DNA of 64,000 nt, taken from assembly GCF_014874095.1 (NCBI RefSeq), contig NZ_JADBEB010000001.1:3844001-3908000 (forward strand), written 5' to 3'. The notes under the pieces were generated by a model that saw nothing but the letters and a program-made list of their open reading frames with translations, had not been told where the DNA came from and did no database searches. The stretch's first letter is position 1, and every line of letters begins with the position of its first letter. Positions 9,275 to 18,562 of this stretch are shown here, in pieces. Both the position numbers and the translations under genes were made by a program. This DNA is from Plantactinospora soyae (GTDB lineage Bacteria; Actinomycetota; Actinomycetes; Mycobacteriales; Micromonosporaceae).

Positions 9275-9777
9275 CCGTCGATTCGCTCGCGGATCAGGTC
9301 GGCGTGGCCGTTGTGCCGGGCGTACTCCTCGATCATGTGCACGTAGACCCAGCGCAGGCTGATGTCGCGGCCCTTCGGCCCGACGAACGTCTCGTCCAGC
9401 GACCGGCCGGCGACCGTCTGCCGGACCAGTTCGATCTCTTCGCGGAGGGTGGCGAGGTCGGCTTTCGGGTCGGCGGCGGTGACGTCCTCGAAGTCGCGGT
9501 CCCGCTGCTCCTCGGTGTAGTAGTGGTACGGCAGGTCCAGGCCGGCGAACTGCTGCCGGAACCACCACCGCTCGTTCTCGGCCGAGTGCCGGACCAGGCC
9601 GAGCAGGGTCATGTTCGAGGGTTCGACGCTGGCCGTCCGGAGCTGCTCGGCGGTGAGCCCGGTGCACTTCCTCAGCAGCGTCTGCCGGTGGAAGTCGAGC
9701 CAGGCGTCGAGCATGGCACGCTCGTCGGCCACAACAGGCGCACGGTCACGGTCGACGTCAGGGGCGGTCCAGGTCAT
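9259..9777 (-). CDS. DinB/DUF664 family protein
   Basis: A 172-aa four-helix-bundle protein of the DinB-like superfamily, which includes metal-dependent thiol S-transferases and many uncharacterised actinobacterial members. Putative metal-binding histidines occur in LVRHSAENERWW (about residue 62) and in HMIEEYARHNGHADLI (about 148-163). These proteins often act with mycothiol in actinobacteria, but the substrate here is unknown. It is convergent with the HAD gene. Its start region is followed upstream by palindromic CATGATCATG (9791-9800). Confidence 0.88.
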   Translation of the reverse strand: MTWTAPDVDRDRAPVVADERAMLDAWLDFHRQTLLRKCTGLTAEQLRTASVEPSNMTLLGLVRHSAENERWWFRQQFAGLDLPYHYYTEEQRDRDFEDVTAADPKADLATLREEIELVRQTVAGRSLDETFVGPKGRDISLRWVYVHMIEEYARHNGHADLIRERIDGTTGE

Positions 9778-9881
9778 CCGGTCATGATCGCATGATCATG
9801 GGGAGCCGCCACCAAGATTCTTGTCGATCTGTGCTTAGTACCGAACCATAACTCTCCAAGATCTGCGATCGGATGATCACG

Positions 9882-9936
9882 GACTGGAGCCCCGTTACCG
9901 GGGAGGCTGCGCCGCCTCGGTGATCGGGCTCCAGTC
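9882..9936 (-). terminator. Long hairpin at the end of the TetR gene
   Basis: Perfect 11-base arms GACTGGAGCCC (9882-9892) and GGGCTCCAGTC (9926-9936) enclose a second internal stem, GAGGC/GCCTC. The outer stem overlaps the stop codon of the minus-strand TetR gene. There is no T-run, which is common for GC-rich actinobacterial terminators. Confidence 0.55.
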
Positions 9937-10522
9937 AGCCAGGGCTGGTGGCGACGACCTTGCGGAGGCTGCGCAGGCACAGGTCGAGCGCCCGGTGCTT
10001 GGAGACGGAGTGCTCCCGGGTGTGTTGCCACGTCGCGTAGAGCAGTGACCAGAGCACCTGCTGGACCCAGATCGGATCGAGGGCCGGGTCGAGGGTGCCC
10101 TCGGCGTGGCCGCGTTCGACGAGCCGGATCAGTGCCTTGTCCGCCTCGCTGCACTCCTCCCAGGCCTGGGTGTTGTTGACCAGTTCCGGCTGGGAGAAGA
10201 CGCACATCAGGATGTCGCCGAGTTCGAAGTACTCCTGGCAGAGCCGCTCCAGGGCCTCCGGTGCGGGTCCCCGGTCGAGCTGGGACCGTTCGGCGGCAGC
10301 GTCGATCCGGGCGAGCACGTCGGTGCTGAGCGCGGTCATCAGGTCGGCGCGCTCGGGGAAGTAGCGGTGCAGCGTGGTGCGTCCCACCCCGGCGGCGTCG
10401 GCGACGTCGGCGAGGGAGGCGGCGCTGTGCTGCGACAGGACGGTGATCGCGGCGTCGAGGATCGCCCGCCGGGTACGGGCCCGGGCCCGGCTCTCGACGT
10501 CGACGCTATCCCTCACCGCCAT
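9935..10522 (-). CDS. TetR-family transcriptional regulator
   Basis: A 195-aa regulator with an N-terminal helix-turn-helix (ILDAAITVLSQHSAASLADV then AAGVGRTTLHRYFPERADLM) typical of TetR, and a C-terminal ligand-binding helical domain with no assignable ligand. The ATG at 10522 is preferred to longer openings because it lies just before the DNA-binding domain and 7 bases after TAGACT on the minus strand (10530-10535), with TTCAAG a further 17 bases upstream; this looks like a leaderless promoter. It is divergent from an ABC exporter with a perfect palindrome between, so local repression of the exporter, possibly lifted by an exported compound, is likely (inference). Confidence 0.93.
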   Translation of the reverse strand: MAVRDSVDVESRARARTRRAILDAAITVLSQHSAASLADVADAAGVGRTTLHRYFPERADLMTALSTDVLARIDAAAERSQLDRGPAPEALERLCQEYFELGDILMCVFSQPELVNNTQAWEECSEADKALIRLVERGHAEGTLDPALDPIWVQQVLWSLLYATWQHTREHSVSKHRALDLCLRSLRKVVATSPG

Positions 10523-10529
10523 GCCGGCA

Positions 10530-10535
10530 AGTCTA
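10530..10535 (-). promoter_or_regulatory. Candidate -10 box of the TetR gene
   Basis: TAGACT on the minus strand, 7 bases before the ATG at 10522, with TTCAAG 17 bases upstream as a possible -35. The spacing suggests a leaderless transcript. Confidence 0.45.
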
Positions 10536-10569
10536 GACAACATCGAACCCAACTTGAAATATCGGTTGT

Positions 10570-10599
10570 CCCTAGTGGAACATGTGTGCTCCACTAGGG
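10570..10599. promoter_or_regulatory. Perfect 10+10 bp palindrome, probable TetR operator
   Basis: CCCTAGTGGA (10570-10579) and TCCACTAGGG (10590-10599) are exact inverse complements with a 10-base centre. The site lies in the 80-base gap between the divergent TetR gene and ABC exporter, ending three bases before the exporter ATG. The position suits repression of the exporter and perhaps autoregulation. Confidence 0.7.
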
Positions 10600-10602
10600 G
10601 GC

Positions 10603-12522
10603 ATGTCTGTAGCGGAAAAGGTCGGCAATGATCAACTTTCCTGGGGGAGGCTACGGATCCTCTGGTCCTTCGCCCGACCACACACCGGCAAGCTGATCCT
10701 CGGCCTGCTCCTGGCCCTGCTCGGATCGGCGGCCGGGCTGGCGTCGCCGATGGTCACCAAGTGGGTGCTCGACTCCCTCGGCGGCTCGGCGTCGCTGTCG
10801 GGGCCGATAACGGCGCTGGCCGTACTGCTCGTGGTCGGCAGCGCGATCTGGCTGTGGCAGTGGATCCTGCTCGGCACCCTGGGCGAGCGGATCGTGCTGG
10901 ACGCGCGCGAGTCGATCATCCGGCGCTTCTTCCGGGCGACCGTGCCGGAGGTGACCCGGCGACCGACCGGTGAACTGGTCGCCCGGGTCACCTCGGACAC
11001 CCTGCTGCTGCACCAGGCCGCCTCGTCGAGCATCATCGGGCTGATCAACGGCACGGTCATGATGGCCGGCACGCTGGTGCTGATGGGCGTACTCGACCTG
11101 GTGCTGCTCGGCACCACCGTGGGCGCGGTGATCCTGGTCGCGCTGATGTTCGCCGTACTCATGCCCTCGATCGCCAAGGCGCAGGAGCGGTCTCAGGAGC
11201 ATCTCGGCCGGCTCGGTGGGGTGCTGGAGGGCGCGCTGCGGGCGATCCGGACCGTGAAGGTGAGCCGCGCCGAGCACCGGCAGTCCGAGCGGATCCTCGC
11301 CGAGGCACGCCAGGTGGCGAAGTTCAGCGTCCACGCGGCCCGGCGCGAGGCGATGGCCTGGACCATCGTCTGGTCGGGCATCCAGCTCGCCATCATCCTG
11401 ATCCTCGGCATCGGCGCGTGGCGGGTCAGCGAGGGACGACTCGAGGTGTCCAGCCTGATCGCCTTCCTGCTGTACGCGTTCAACCTGATGGGCCCGATCA
11501 GCGAGATCAGTCAGAACGTGACCGCCCTCCAGTCGGGCATCGCGGCGGCGGGCCGGATCCGCCAGGTCGCCGACATCGAGGTGGAGAGCCCGGACGCCGG
11601 ACCGGAACGCGCTGACCGACAGCGGCCGGACACCGGGGCGGAACGCGCCGACGGGCATCGGCTGCCCGGCGGCGACCCGACGGACGGGCACCAACCACAT
11701 CCCGGCCCGGTGCTCGAACTGCGGGGCGTCTCCGCGCGGTACGGCCCGGACGCCGCCCCGGCGGTCAGTGGAATCGACCTGGCCATTCCGAGGCGGGGGC
11801 ACACCGCGATCGTCGGACCCTCCGGTGCGGGCAAGACGACGCTCTTCTCGCTCGTGCTGCGCTTCCTCGAACCGCAGGAGGGGGAGATTCGGCTCGATGG
11901 CCGCCCCTACCGCGAGCACACCCACAGCGAGATCCGCCAGCGGCTCGCGTACGTCGAGCAGGAGAGCCCGGTGGTACCCGGCACGATCGGGGAGAACCTG
12001 CTGTTCACCTATCCGGACGCGACCGAGGAGGAGGTGCGGGACGTACTGGCCCAGGTCCGGCTCACCTCGAAGATCGACGCCCTGCCCGAGGGCCTGGACA
12101 CTCCGCTCACCTCGTCCTCGGTCTCCGGTGGCGAGCGGCAGCGGATCGCACTGGCCCGGGCCATCCTGCGTACCCCGGACGTGCTGCTGCTCGACGAGGC
12201 GACCGCGCAGATCGACGGGCTCACCGAGGCGGCGATCCACCAGGTGATCCGGGACCGGGCGGCCCGCGGGGCGGTCGTCACCGTCGCGCACCGGCTCTCG
12301 ACCGTGATCGACGCGGACACCATCGTGGTGATGGAGGCCGGACGGGTCAGAGCGCGGGGCAGTCACGAGGAACTGCTGGCCAACGACGAGCTCTACCGGC
12401 AGCTCGTCGAGGCCCTGCGGATCGCCGGTGCCGGCGACACCGACGCCTCGCCGCGGACCGCGGGTCGCCAGGTCGGGAATGGAGACGGCCGATCGGTGGT
12501 GGCCGGCGCGGTCACCCACTAG
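10603..12522 (+). CDS. ABC transporter, fused permease/ATPase (multidrug exporter type)
   Basis: A 639-aa half-transporter: an N-terminal six-helix domain (about 20-310) and a C-terminal ATPase. Walker A GPSGAGKTTLFS is near 404, the signature SVSGGERQRIALARA near 505 and Walker B VLLLDEAT near 527, with an H-loop VAHRLST. Such homodimers export drugs, lipids or peptides. Between the domains is an unusual ~40-residue hydrophilic insert with a repeated ERADRQRPDTG / ERADGHRLPGG pattern. The ATG at 10603 is used; the in-frame ATG at 10582 lies inside the palindrome. No clean RBS is seen, only AGGGGG immediately before the start. Probably controlled by the divergent TetR. Confidence 0.92.
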   Translation: MSVAEKVGNDQLSWGRLRILWSFARPHTGKLILGLLLALLGSAAGLASPMVTKWVLDSLGGSASLSGPITALAVLLVVGSAIWLWQWILLGTLGERIVLDARESIIRRFFRATVPEVTRRPTGELVARVTSDTLLLHQAASSSIIGLINGTVMMAGTLVLMGVLDLVLLGTTVGAVILVALMFAVLMPSIAKAQERSQEHLGRLGGVLEGALRAIRTVKVSRAEHRQSERILAEARQVAKFSVHAARREAMAWTIVWSGIQLAIILILGIGAWRVSEGRLEVSSLIAFLLYAFNLMGPISEISQNVTALQSGIAAAGRIRQVADIEVESPDAGPERADRQRPDTGAERADGHRLPGGDPTDGHQPHPGPVLELRGVSARYGPDAAPAVSGIDLAIPRRGHTAIVGPSGAGKTTLFSLVLRFLEPQEGEIRLDGRPYREHTHSEIRQRLAYVEQESPVVPGTIGENLLFTYPDATEEEVRDVLAQVRLTSKIDALPEGLDTPLTSSSVSGGERQRIALARAILRTPDVLLLDEATAQIDGLTEAAIHQVIRDRAARGAVVTVAHRLSTVIDADTIVVMEAGRVRARGSHEELLANDELYRQLVEALRIAGAGDTDASPRTAGRQVGNGDGRSVVAGAVTH

Positions 12523-12526
12523 GGCC

Positions 12527-12599
12527 GCGTCAGCCGGTGCACCCGCCAGGGCCGCGTCAGCCGGTGCGACCGCCTCGGTGCGGCCCGCGTCAGCCGGTG
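12527..12599. repeat. Three copies of the PhoD-gene 3' end
   Basis: GCGTCAGCCGGTG occurs at 12527-12539, 12554-12566 and 12587-12599. The last copy contains the stop of the minus-strand PhoD-like gene (TCA 12590-12592); the other two repeat it downstream, each carrying TGA on the minus strand. Spacings are 27 and 33 bases. Confidence 0.75.
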
Positions 12600-14329
12600 A
12601 GCGAGCGGCGGGCGACGGTGTGCAGGGTGCCCTCCGCCGAGGTGCCCTCGATGGTCACCTCGGCGGACCGGCCGTCGTGCCGCAGGGTGCTCACCGCGTT
12701 GCCAAAGTAGGGCCCGTCGAGTCGGCGCCACCGCACCGACGGCCGGCGTACCCCGGCGGTCCGGGCCAGTGCCCGGGCCGCCACGGACGGGCCGCGCCAC
12801 CAGCCGAGCCGCAGCAGCGGGCGCATCGGAGCCGGTATCTGGTTGTGGATCGGTGAGCAGGTCAGCTGGTGGACCGGGGTGGCGATCGCGGTGTCGAAGC
12901 GGGCCCGGGCGACATAGGAGTGGTGTACGTCGCCGGAGAGCACGCTGATCGACGCCGGCGGCGGGTACGCCGGACCGGTGCCGACCCGGTCGCCGGGCTG
13001 TCCGGGCGTGCCGCTGCCGAGCCGGGCGAAGACCTGGGCGAGCGCGTCGAACGACCGGCGGAACGCGCCCCAGTGCTCCAGGTCGAGTGCCCGGCGCAGC
13101 CGCTCGGAGTACTCGGCCACCCGGGGGCGGTCCGAGTCGGCCAGCCGCTCGTTCCAGGACTCGAGGTGATGGATGCCGGGCGGAAGGAGCCAGGGCAGCG
13201 ACGACCCGACGACCAGGTGGTCGTAGTCGCCGTGCACCTGGTCGGTGAACCAGGACCACTCGGTCGGCGGGAGCATGGCCCGGTGGGTCTTGTCCAGCAC
13301 CCGGCTGCACCGGTTGTCCAGCACCACCAGCCGGGTCCGGCCGAGGTCCACGGCGTAACTCCACTGGTAGCGCCCGGGCACCGCCGCGTCGGCGGGTGCC
13401 GTACCGGCGCCCAGCGCGGCGTCGTAGCCGATCGCCTCGGCGTCGACCCGCTGGCCGAACTCCCGGAGTACCGAGGTCGCGTCCTCGGCCGCCATGACCT
13501 TGGCATAGACCGGGTCCGCCGCGATCTCGTCCGGGTCCAGGTTGCCCAGGTGCTGGTAGACCCAGTACGAGGCCAGCCCGCTGGCGATCCGCTCCGGCCA
13601 CCAGGGCTGGCTGTGCACCTCGGCCCGCCACGGGGTGGAGGTGTTCCAGTCGTCGATGATCTCGTGGTCGTCGAAGATCATCACGCTCGGCACGGTCGAG
13701 AGCAGCCAGCGGATCTCCGGATCCCGCCACGACTCCAGATACAGCTTGGTGTACTCGTCGAAGCTGACCACCTGGTCGGCCGGGGCGCCGACGGTGCGCC
13801 GCCGCCGCCGTCGAAGCAGCTTGCGGACCGTCGGCGAGGTCTGGTCGGCGTAGACCTGGTCACCGAGCAGCACGATCAGGTCGGGCCAGTCGGGGTCGGT
13901 GCCGTCCGGGCCGGCACGGTACGCCGCCATCAACCGCCGGGAGTACGCGTCGAGCGCGTCCGGCGGCAGCTTCCGTGCGGTGGCGTGCTGGGTGGTCTCC
14001 CGGCAGGAGCCGAAGATCAGCCGTACGTCCGGGTCGTCCTCCCGGCGAGTGTGGATCATGCTCGGCGGGAACTTCGACTCCGGCTCCGGCCAGACCTGCT
14101 CGTCATCGAGGAAAACCTGGTACGGCGTTGCCCTGCCCGGCGTCAGCCCCTCCACCACGACCAGCGCGTAGTGGTGGTCGAAGGCGGTGAAGGTGGTCGC
14201 CTCGCCACCGGCCCCGTCCGGGGTACCGACCCGGACCAGGGCCGGCCCGCTGGTCTCGACCCAGACGGTGGCTCTGGTTCCGACGACCCGGCGTAGGGCC
14301 GGGCCGACCAGTAACCGGGCGGTAGGCAT
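12590..14329 (-). CDS. PhoD-like metallophosphatase family protein
   Basis: A 579-aa protein of the PhoD-like alkaline phosphatase/phosphodiesterase family. An N-terminal beta domain is followed by the metallophosphatase core: FGSCRETT near 107, LLGDQVYAD near 155, DDHEIIDDWN near 217 and LSGDVHHSYVARA near 460 give the metal ligands Asp, Asp, Asn/His and His. No Tat or Sec signal is visible, so it may be cytoplasmic, unlike classical secreted PhoD. The ATG has an upstream GGAGG on the minus strand about 7 bases before it. The substrate, a phosphate mono- or diester, is unknown. It is divergent from ftsY. Confidence 0.9.
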   Translation of the reverse strand: MPTARLLVGPALRRVVGTRATVWVETSGPALVRVGTPDGAGGEATTFTAFDHHYALVVVEGLTPGRATPYQVFLDDEQVWPEPESKFPPSMIHTRREDDPDVRLIFGSCRETTQHATARKLPPDALDAYSRRLMAAYRAGPDGTDPDWPDLIVLLGDQVYADQTSPTVRKLLRRRRRRTVGAPADQVVSFDEYTKLYLESWRDPEIRWLLSTVPSVMIFDDHEIIDDWNTSTPWRAEVHSQPWWPERIASGLASYWVYQHLGNLDPDEIAADPVYAKVMAAEDATSVLREFGQRVDAEAIGYDAALGAGTAPADAAVPGRYQWSYAVDLGRTRLVVLDNRCSRVLDKTHRAMLPPTEWSWFTDQVHGDYDHLVVGSSLPWLLPPGIHHLESWNERLADSDRPRVAEYSERLRRALDLEHWGAFRRSFDALAQVFARLGSGTPGQPGDRVGTGPAYPPPASISVLSGDVHHSYVARARFDTAIATPVHQLTCSPIHNQIPAPMRPLLRLGWWRGPSVAARALARTAGVRRPSVRWRRLDGPYFGNAVSTLRHDGRSAEVTIEGTSAEGTLHTVARRSLTG

Positions 14330-14473
14330 GGCACGACCTCCGAGCGGACGGGGATGGTGGGCGAATCCTCCTACCCAGGCTGGCCGTGGCGCTACCAGGG
14401 TTTCGCGGCGAGCCTACTCGGGCGCGTGACCCGACACAGGTGCGGCGGCTGCGCCAAGCCGCCCGACGTCTGA

Positions 14474-14479
14474 CAGGAT
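14474..14479 (+). promoter_or_regulatory. Candidate -10 box of ftsY
   Basis: CAGGAT lies 7 bases before the ftsY ATG at 14487, and no RBS is visible between them. This spacing suggests a leaderless mRNA. Confidence 0.4.
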
Positions 14480-14486
14480 CGGCCGT

Positions 14487-15677
14487 ATGGACAACATCGT
14501 CGTCATGGCGGTCGTGGCCGGCGTGCTGCTGCTCCTTCTGGTGGGTCTGGCGGTCGGACTGGTGGTGACCCGGCGGGGTGGCCGGGCCACGCCGCCGCTG
14601 CCGCCCATCCCGCCCGCACCACCGGTACCGCCCGTGCCGACGTCGCCACCACCGACCGAGGTGGTGGCCCCGCCGGTGGAGGCCCCTCCGGTACAGCTGC
14701 CGCCGGTCGAGGCGCCGCCGGTGGAGCGGCCGGAGCCGACCGCCGGGCGACTCGTCCGGCTGCGTGCCCGGTTGTCCCGATCGCAGAATGTGTTCGGCAA
14801 GAGCCTGCTGAACCTGCTCTCCCGTGATCATCTCGACGAGGACGTCTGGGAGGAGATCGAGGACAGCCTGATCGGCGCCGACGTCGGGGTGGAGGCCAGC
14901 CGGGTGATCGTCGACCGGCTGCGCGAGCGTACCGCCGTGCTCGGCACCCGCAGCGCGACCGAGTTGCGCGCGCTGCTCGCGGACGAGCTGGTGAGCGCCC
15001 TGGACCCGACGCTGGACCGGACACTGCGGGCCACCCGGCCCGGCGACACCCCGGCGGTGCTGCTGATGGTCGGGGTGAACGGCGCGGGCAAGACCACCAC
15101 CTGCGGCAAGGTCGCCCGGGTGCTGATCGCCGACGGTCGTACCGTCGTGCTGGGTGCCGCCGACACGTTCCGGGCCGCCGCCGCCGAACAGCTCACCACC
15201 TGGGCCAGCCGGGTCGGCGCCGAGGTGGTCCGCGGCCCGGAGGGCGCGGATCCGGCGAGCGTGGCCTTCGACGCGGTCCAGCGGGGGATCGAGGCCAACG
15301 TCGACACGGTCCTGATCGACACCGCCGGCCGGTTGCAGAACAAGGTCGGCCTGATGGACGAGCTGGGCAAGATCAAGCGTGTGGTGTCCCGGCACGGGCC
15401 GGTGGACGAGACCCTGCTGGTCCTCGACGCCACGACCGGACAGAACGGCCTGGAACAGGCCCGGGTCTTCACCGAGGTGGTGGACGTCACCGGAGTGGTG
15501 CTGACCAAGCTCGACGGCACCGCGAAGGGCGGCATCGTGATCGCGGTGCAACGCAAGCTCGGCATCCCGGTCAAGCTGGTCGGGCTGGGCGAGGGGCCGG
15601 ACGATCTCGCTCCCTTCGATCCGGCGCAGTTCGTCGACGCGCTACTCGGCACCGAGCCGCTTGGCGTCGACGCGTAA
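14487..15677 (+). CDS. ftsY: Signal recognition particle receptor FtsY
   Basis: SRP receptor GTPase that docks the Ffh-ribosome complex at the membrane for co-translational insertion. The protein has 396 residues. A single N-terminal membrane helix (2-27, VVAGVLLLLLVGLAVGLVV) is typical of actinobacterial FtsY. A Pro-rich linker (30-88) is followed by the N domain and the G domain with G1 GVNGAGKTTT near 195, DTFRAAAAEQL, DTAGRL (G3) and TKLDGTAKGG (G4). Its partner ffh lies about 10 kb downstream at 25139. The start is fixed by the anchor and the -10 box just upstream. Confidence 0.97.
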   Translation: MDNIVVMAVVAGVLLLLLVGLAVGLVVTRRGGRATPPLPPIPPAPPVPPVPTSPPPTEVVAPPVEAPPVQLPPVEAPPVERPEPTAGRLVRLRARLSRSQNVFGKSLLNLLSRDHLDEDVWEEIEDSLIGADVGVEASRVIVDRLRERTAVLGTRSATELRALLADELVSALDPTLDRTLRATRPGDTPAVLLMVGVNGAGKTTTCGKVARVLIADGRTVVLGAADTFRAAAAEQLTTWASRVGAEVVRGPEGADPASVAFDAVQRGIEANVDTVLIDTAGRLQNKVGLMDELGKIKRVVSRHGPVDETLLVLDATTGQNGLEQARVFTEVVDVTGVVLTKLDGTAKGGIVIAVQRKLGIPVKLVGLGEGPDDLAPFDPAQFVDALLGTEPLGVDA

Positions 15678-15764
15678 TCTCGGGGGACTCTGCACATGCG
15701 CCCCGGTCCCCCCGGGGCGCGACCGCGCCAACCGCTCCGGCGCCGCTCCTCGGGAGAGACGTAC

Positions 15765-16553
15765 GTGACTTCGCAGGAGATCCCGCTGCACGGCGGTAAC
15801 GTCAGCACCGTTGTGCGGGTGGGTGACACCGTCCGCCGCAACGCGGGCCCGTGGACGCCGTCCGTGCACGCCCTGCTACGCCACCTTGAGTACGTCGGCT
15901 TCACCGGCTCGCCCCGGGCGCTCGGGATGGACTCGCGCAACCGCGAGGTGTTGTCGTACCTGGAAGGGGAGTGCGGCGAGTACCCGCTCGCCCCGCACTG
16001 GGTCACCGACGAGGCGCTGGTCACCGTCGCCACGATGCTGCGGATGTTCCACGACGCGCAGTACGGCTTCCAGCCGCCGCCGGGCGCGGTGTGGCGGTCG
16101 TTCGGGCCGCCGCCGCCGGACACCGAGGTGATCTGTCACCACGACGCCGCCCCGCACAACGTGATCTGGCGTCCGGACGGCACCCTCGCGCTGATCGACT
16201 TCGACCTCGCCTCGCCCGGCGCCCGGATCTACGACGTGGCGTACGCGGCCTGGACCTGGGTGCCGCTCTTCTCCGACCGGGACTCCTACACCCTGGGCTG
16301 GCAGCGGCCCAACCGACCGCGCCGGCTACGGCTGTTCGCCGACGCGTACGGGCTGATTCCCCGGGACCGGCACCGGCTGGTACGGACCATCCGGAAGCGG
16401 ATCGTGGACCACGTGGAGGGGATCCGGCGGATGGCCGCCGCCGGTGATCCCGCGTTCGTCCGGATCGTGCACAAGGGTCACCTGCGTCGCCCGATGCGCG
16501 ATCTGCGACTGCTGGACTACGAGCGGCACACCCTGGAGTACGCACTCCGGTAG
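15765..16553 (+). CDS. Aminoglycoside-phosphotransferase-like kinase
   Basis: A 262-aa protein of the APH/choline-kinase-like fold. The catalytic loop is HHDAAPHN (about 125-132) and the metal-binding DFD follows at LIDFDLASPG (about 144). The N-lobe is short, so a small-molecule substrate is likely; resistance cannot be inferred. The GTG at 15765 is chosen over a longer opening at 15696 because GGAG (15753-15756) sits 8 bases upstream. It follows ftsY by about 90 bases; the link between them is unclear. Confidence 0.85.
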   Translation: MTSQEIPLHGGNVSTVVRVGDTVRRNAGPWTPSVHALLRHLEYVGFTGSPRALGMDSRNREVLSYLEGECGEYPLAPHWVTDEALVTVATMLRMFHDAQYGFQPPPGAVWRSFGPPPPDTEVICHHDAAPHNVIWRPDGTLALIDFDLASPGARIYDVAYAAWTWVPLFSDRDSYTLGWQRPNRPRRLRLFADAYGLIPRDRHRLVRTIRKRIVDHVEGIRRMAAAGDPAFVRIVHKGHLRRPMRDLRLLDYERHTLEYALR

Positions 16554-16633
16554 CCGTGCGTCGCTTTCCGTTCATTCACGGCGAGCTATTCGGCTGATAT
16601 GCCCCCGTCCGTTCCATCGATGTAACGGGTTTC

Positions 16634-16670
16634 TTCACACGTTGGAAACAACCCGTCACGCGGCGGAAAC
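16634..16670 (+). promoter_or_regulatory. GlnR-type operator upstream of amtB
   Basis: The order is TTCAC (16634-16638), 6 bases, GAAAC (16645-16649), 5 bases, GTCAC (16655-16659), 6 bases, GAAAC (16666-16670). This matches the actinobacterial GlnR double site gTnAc-n6-GaAAc twice, with one base less between the halves. It lies about 115 bases before amtB, where GlnR activates amtB-glnK-glnD in Streptomyces. Confidence 0.75.
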
Positions 16671-16783
16671 CCCGTGGGCACCACAGGTGAAACAGCGAGC
16701 TACGAAGCTTCCGCGCAACCGGCGTACGGGCGATGCTGCCTCGGTGGGCCGGGAAGGAGGGTAACCAACTTTAGGAGGCCAGC

Positions 16784-18548
<1,765 letters not shown>

Positions 18549-18562
18549 GAGAGATCATCACG

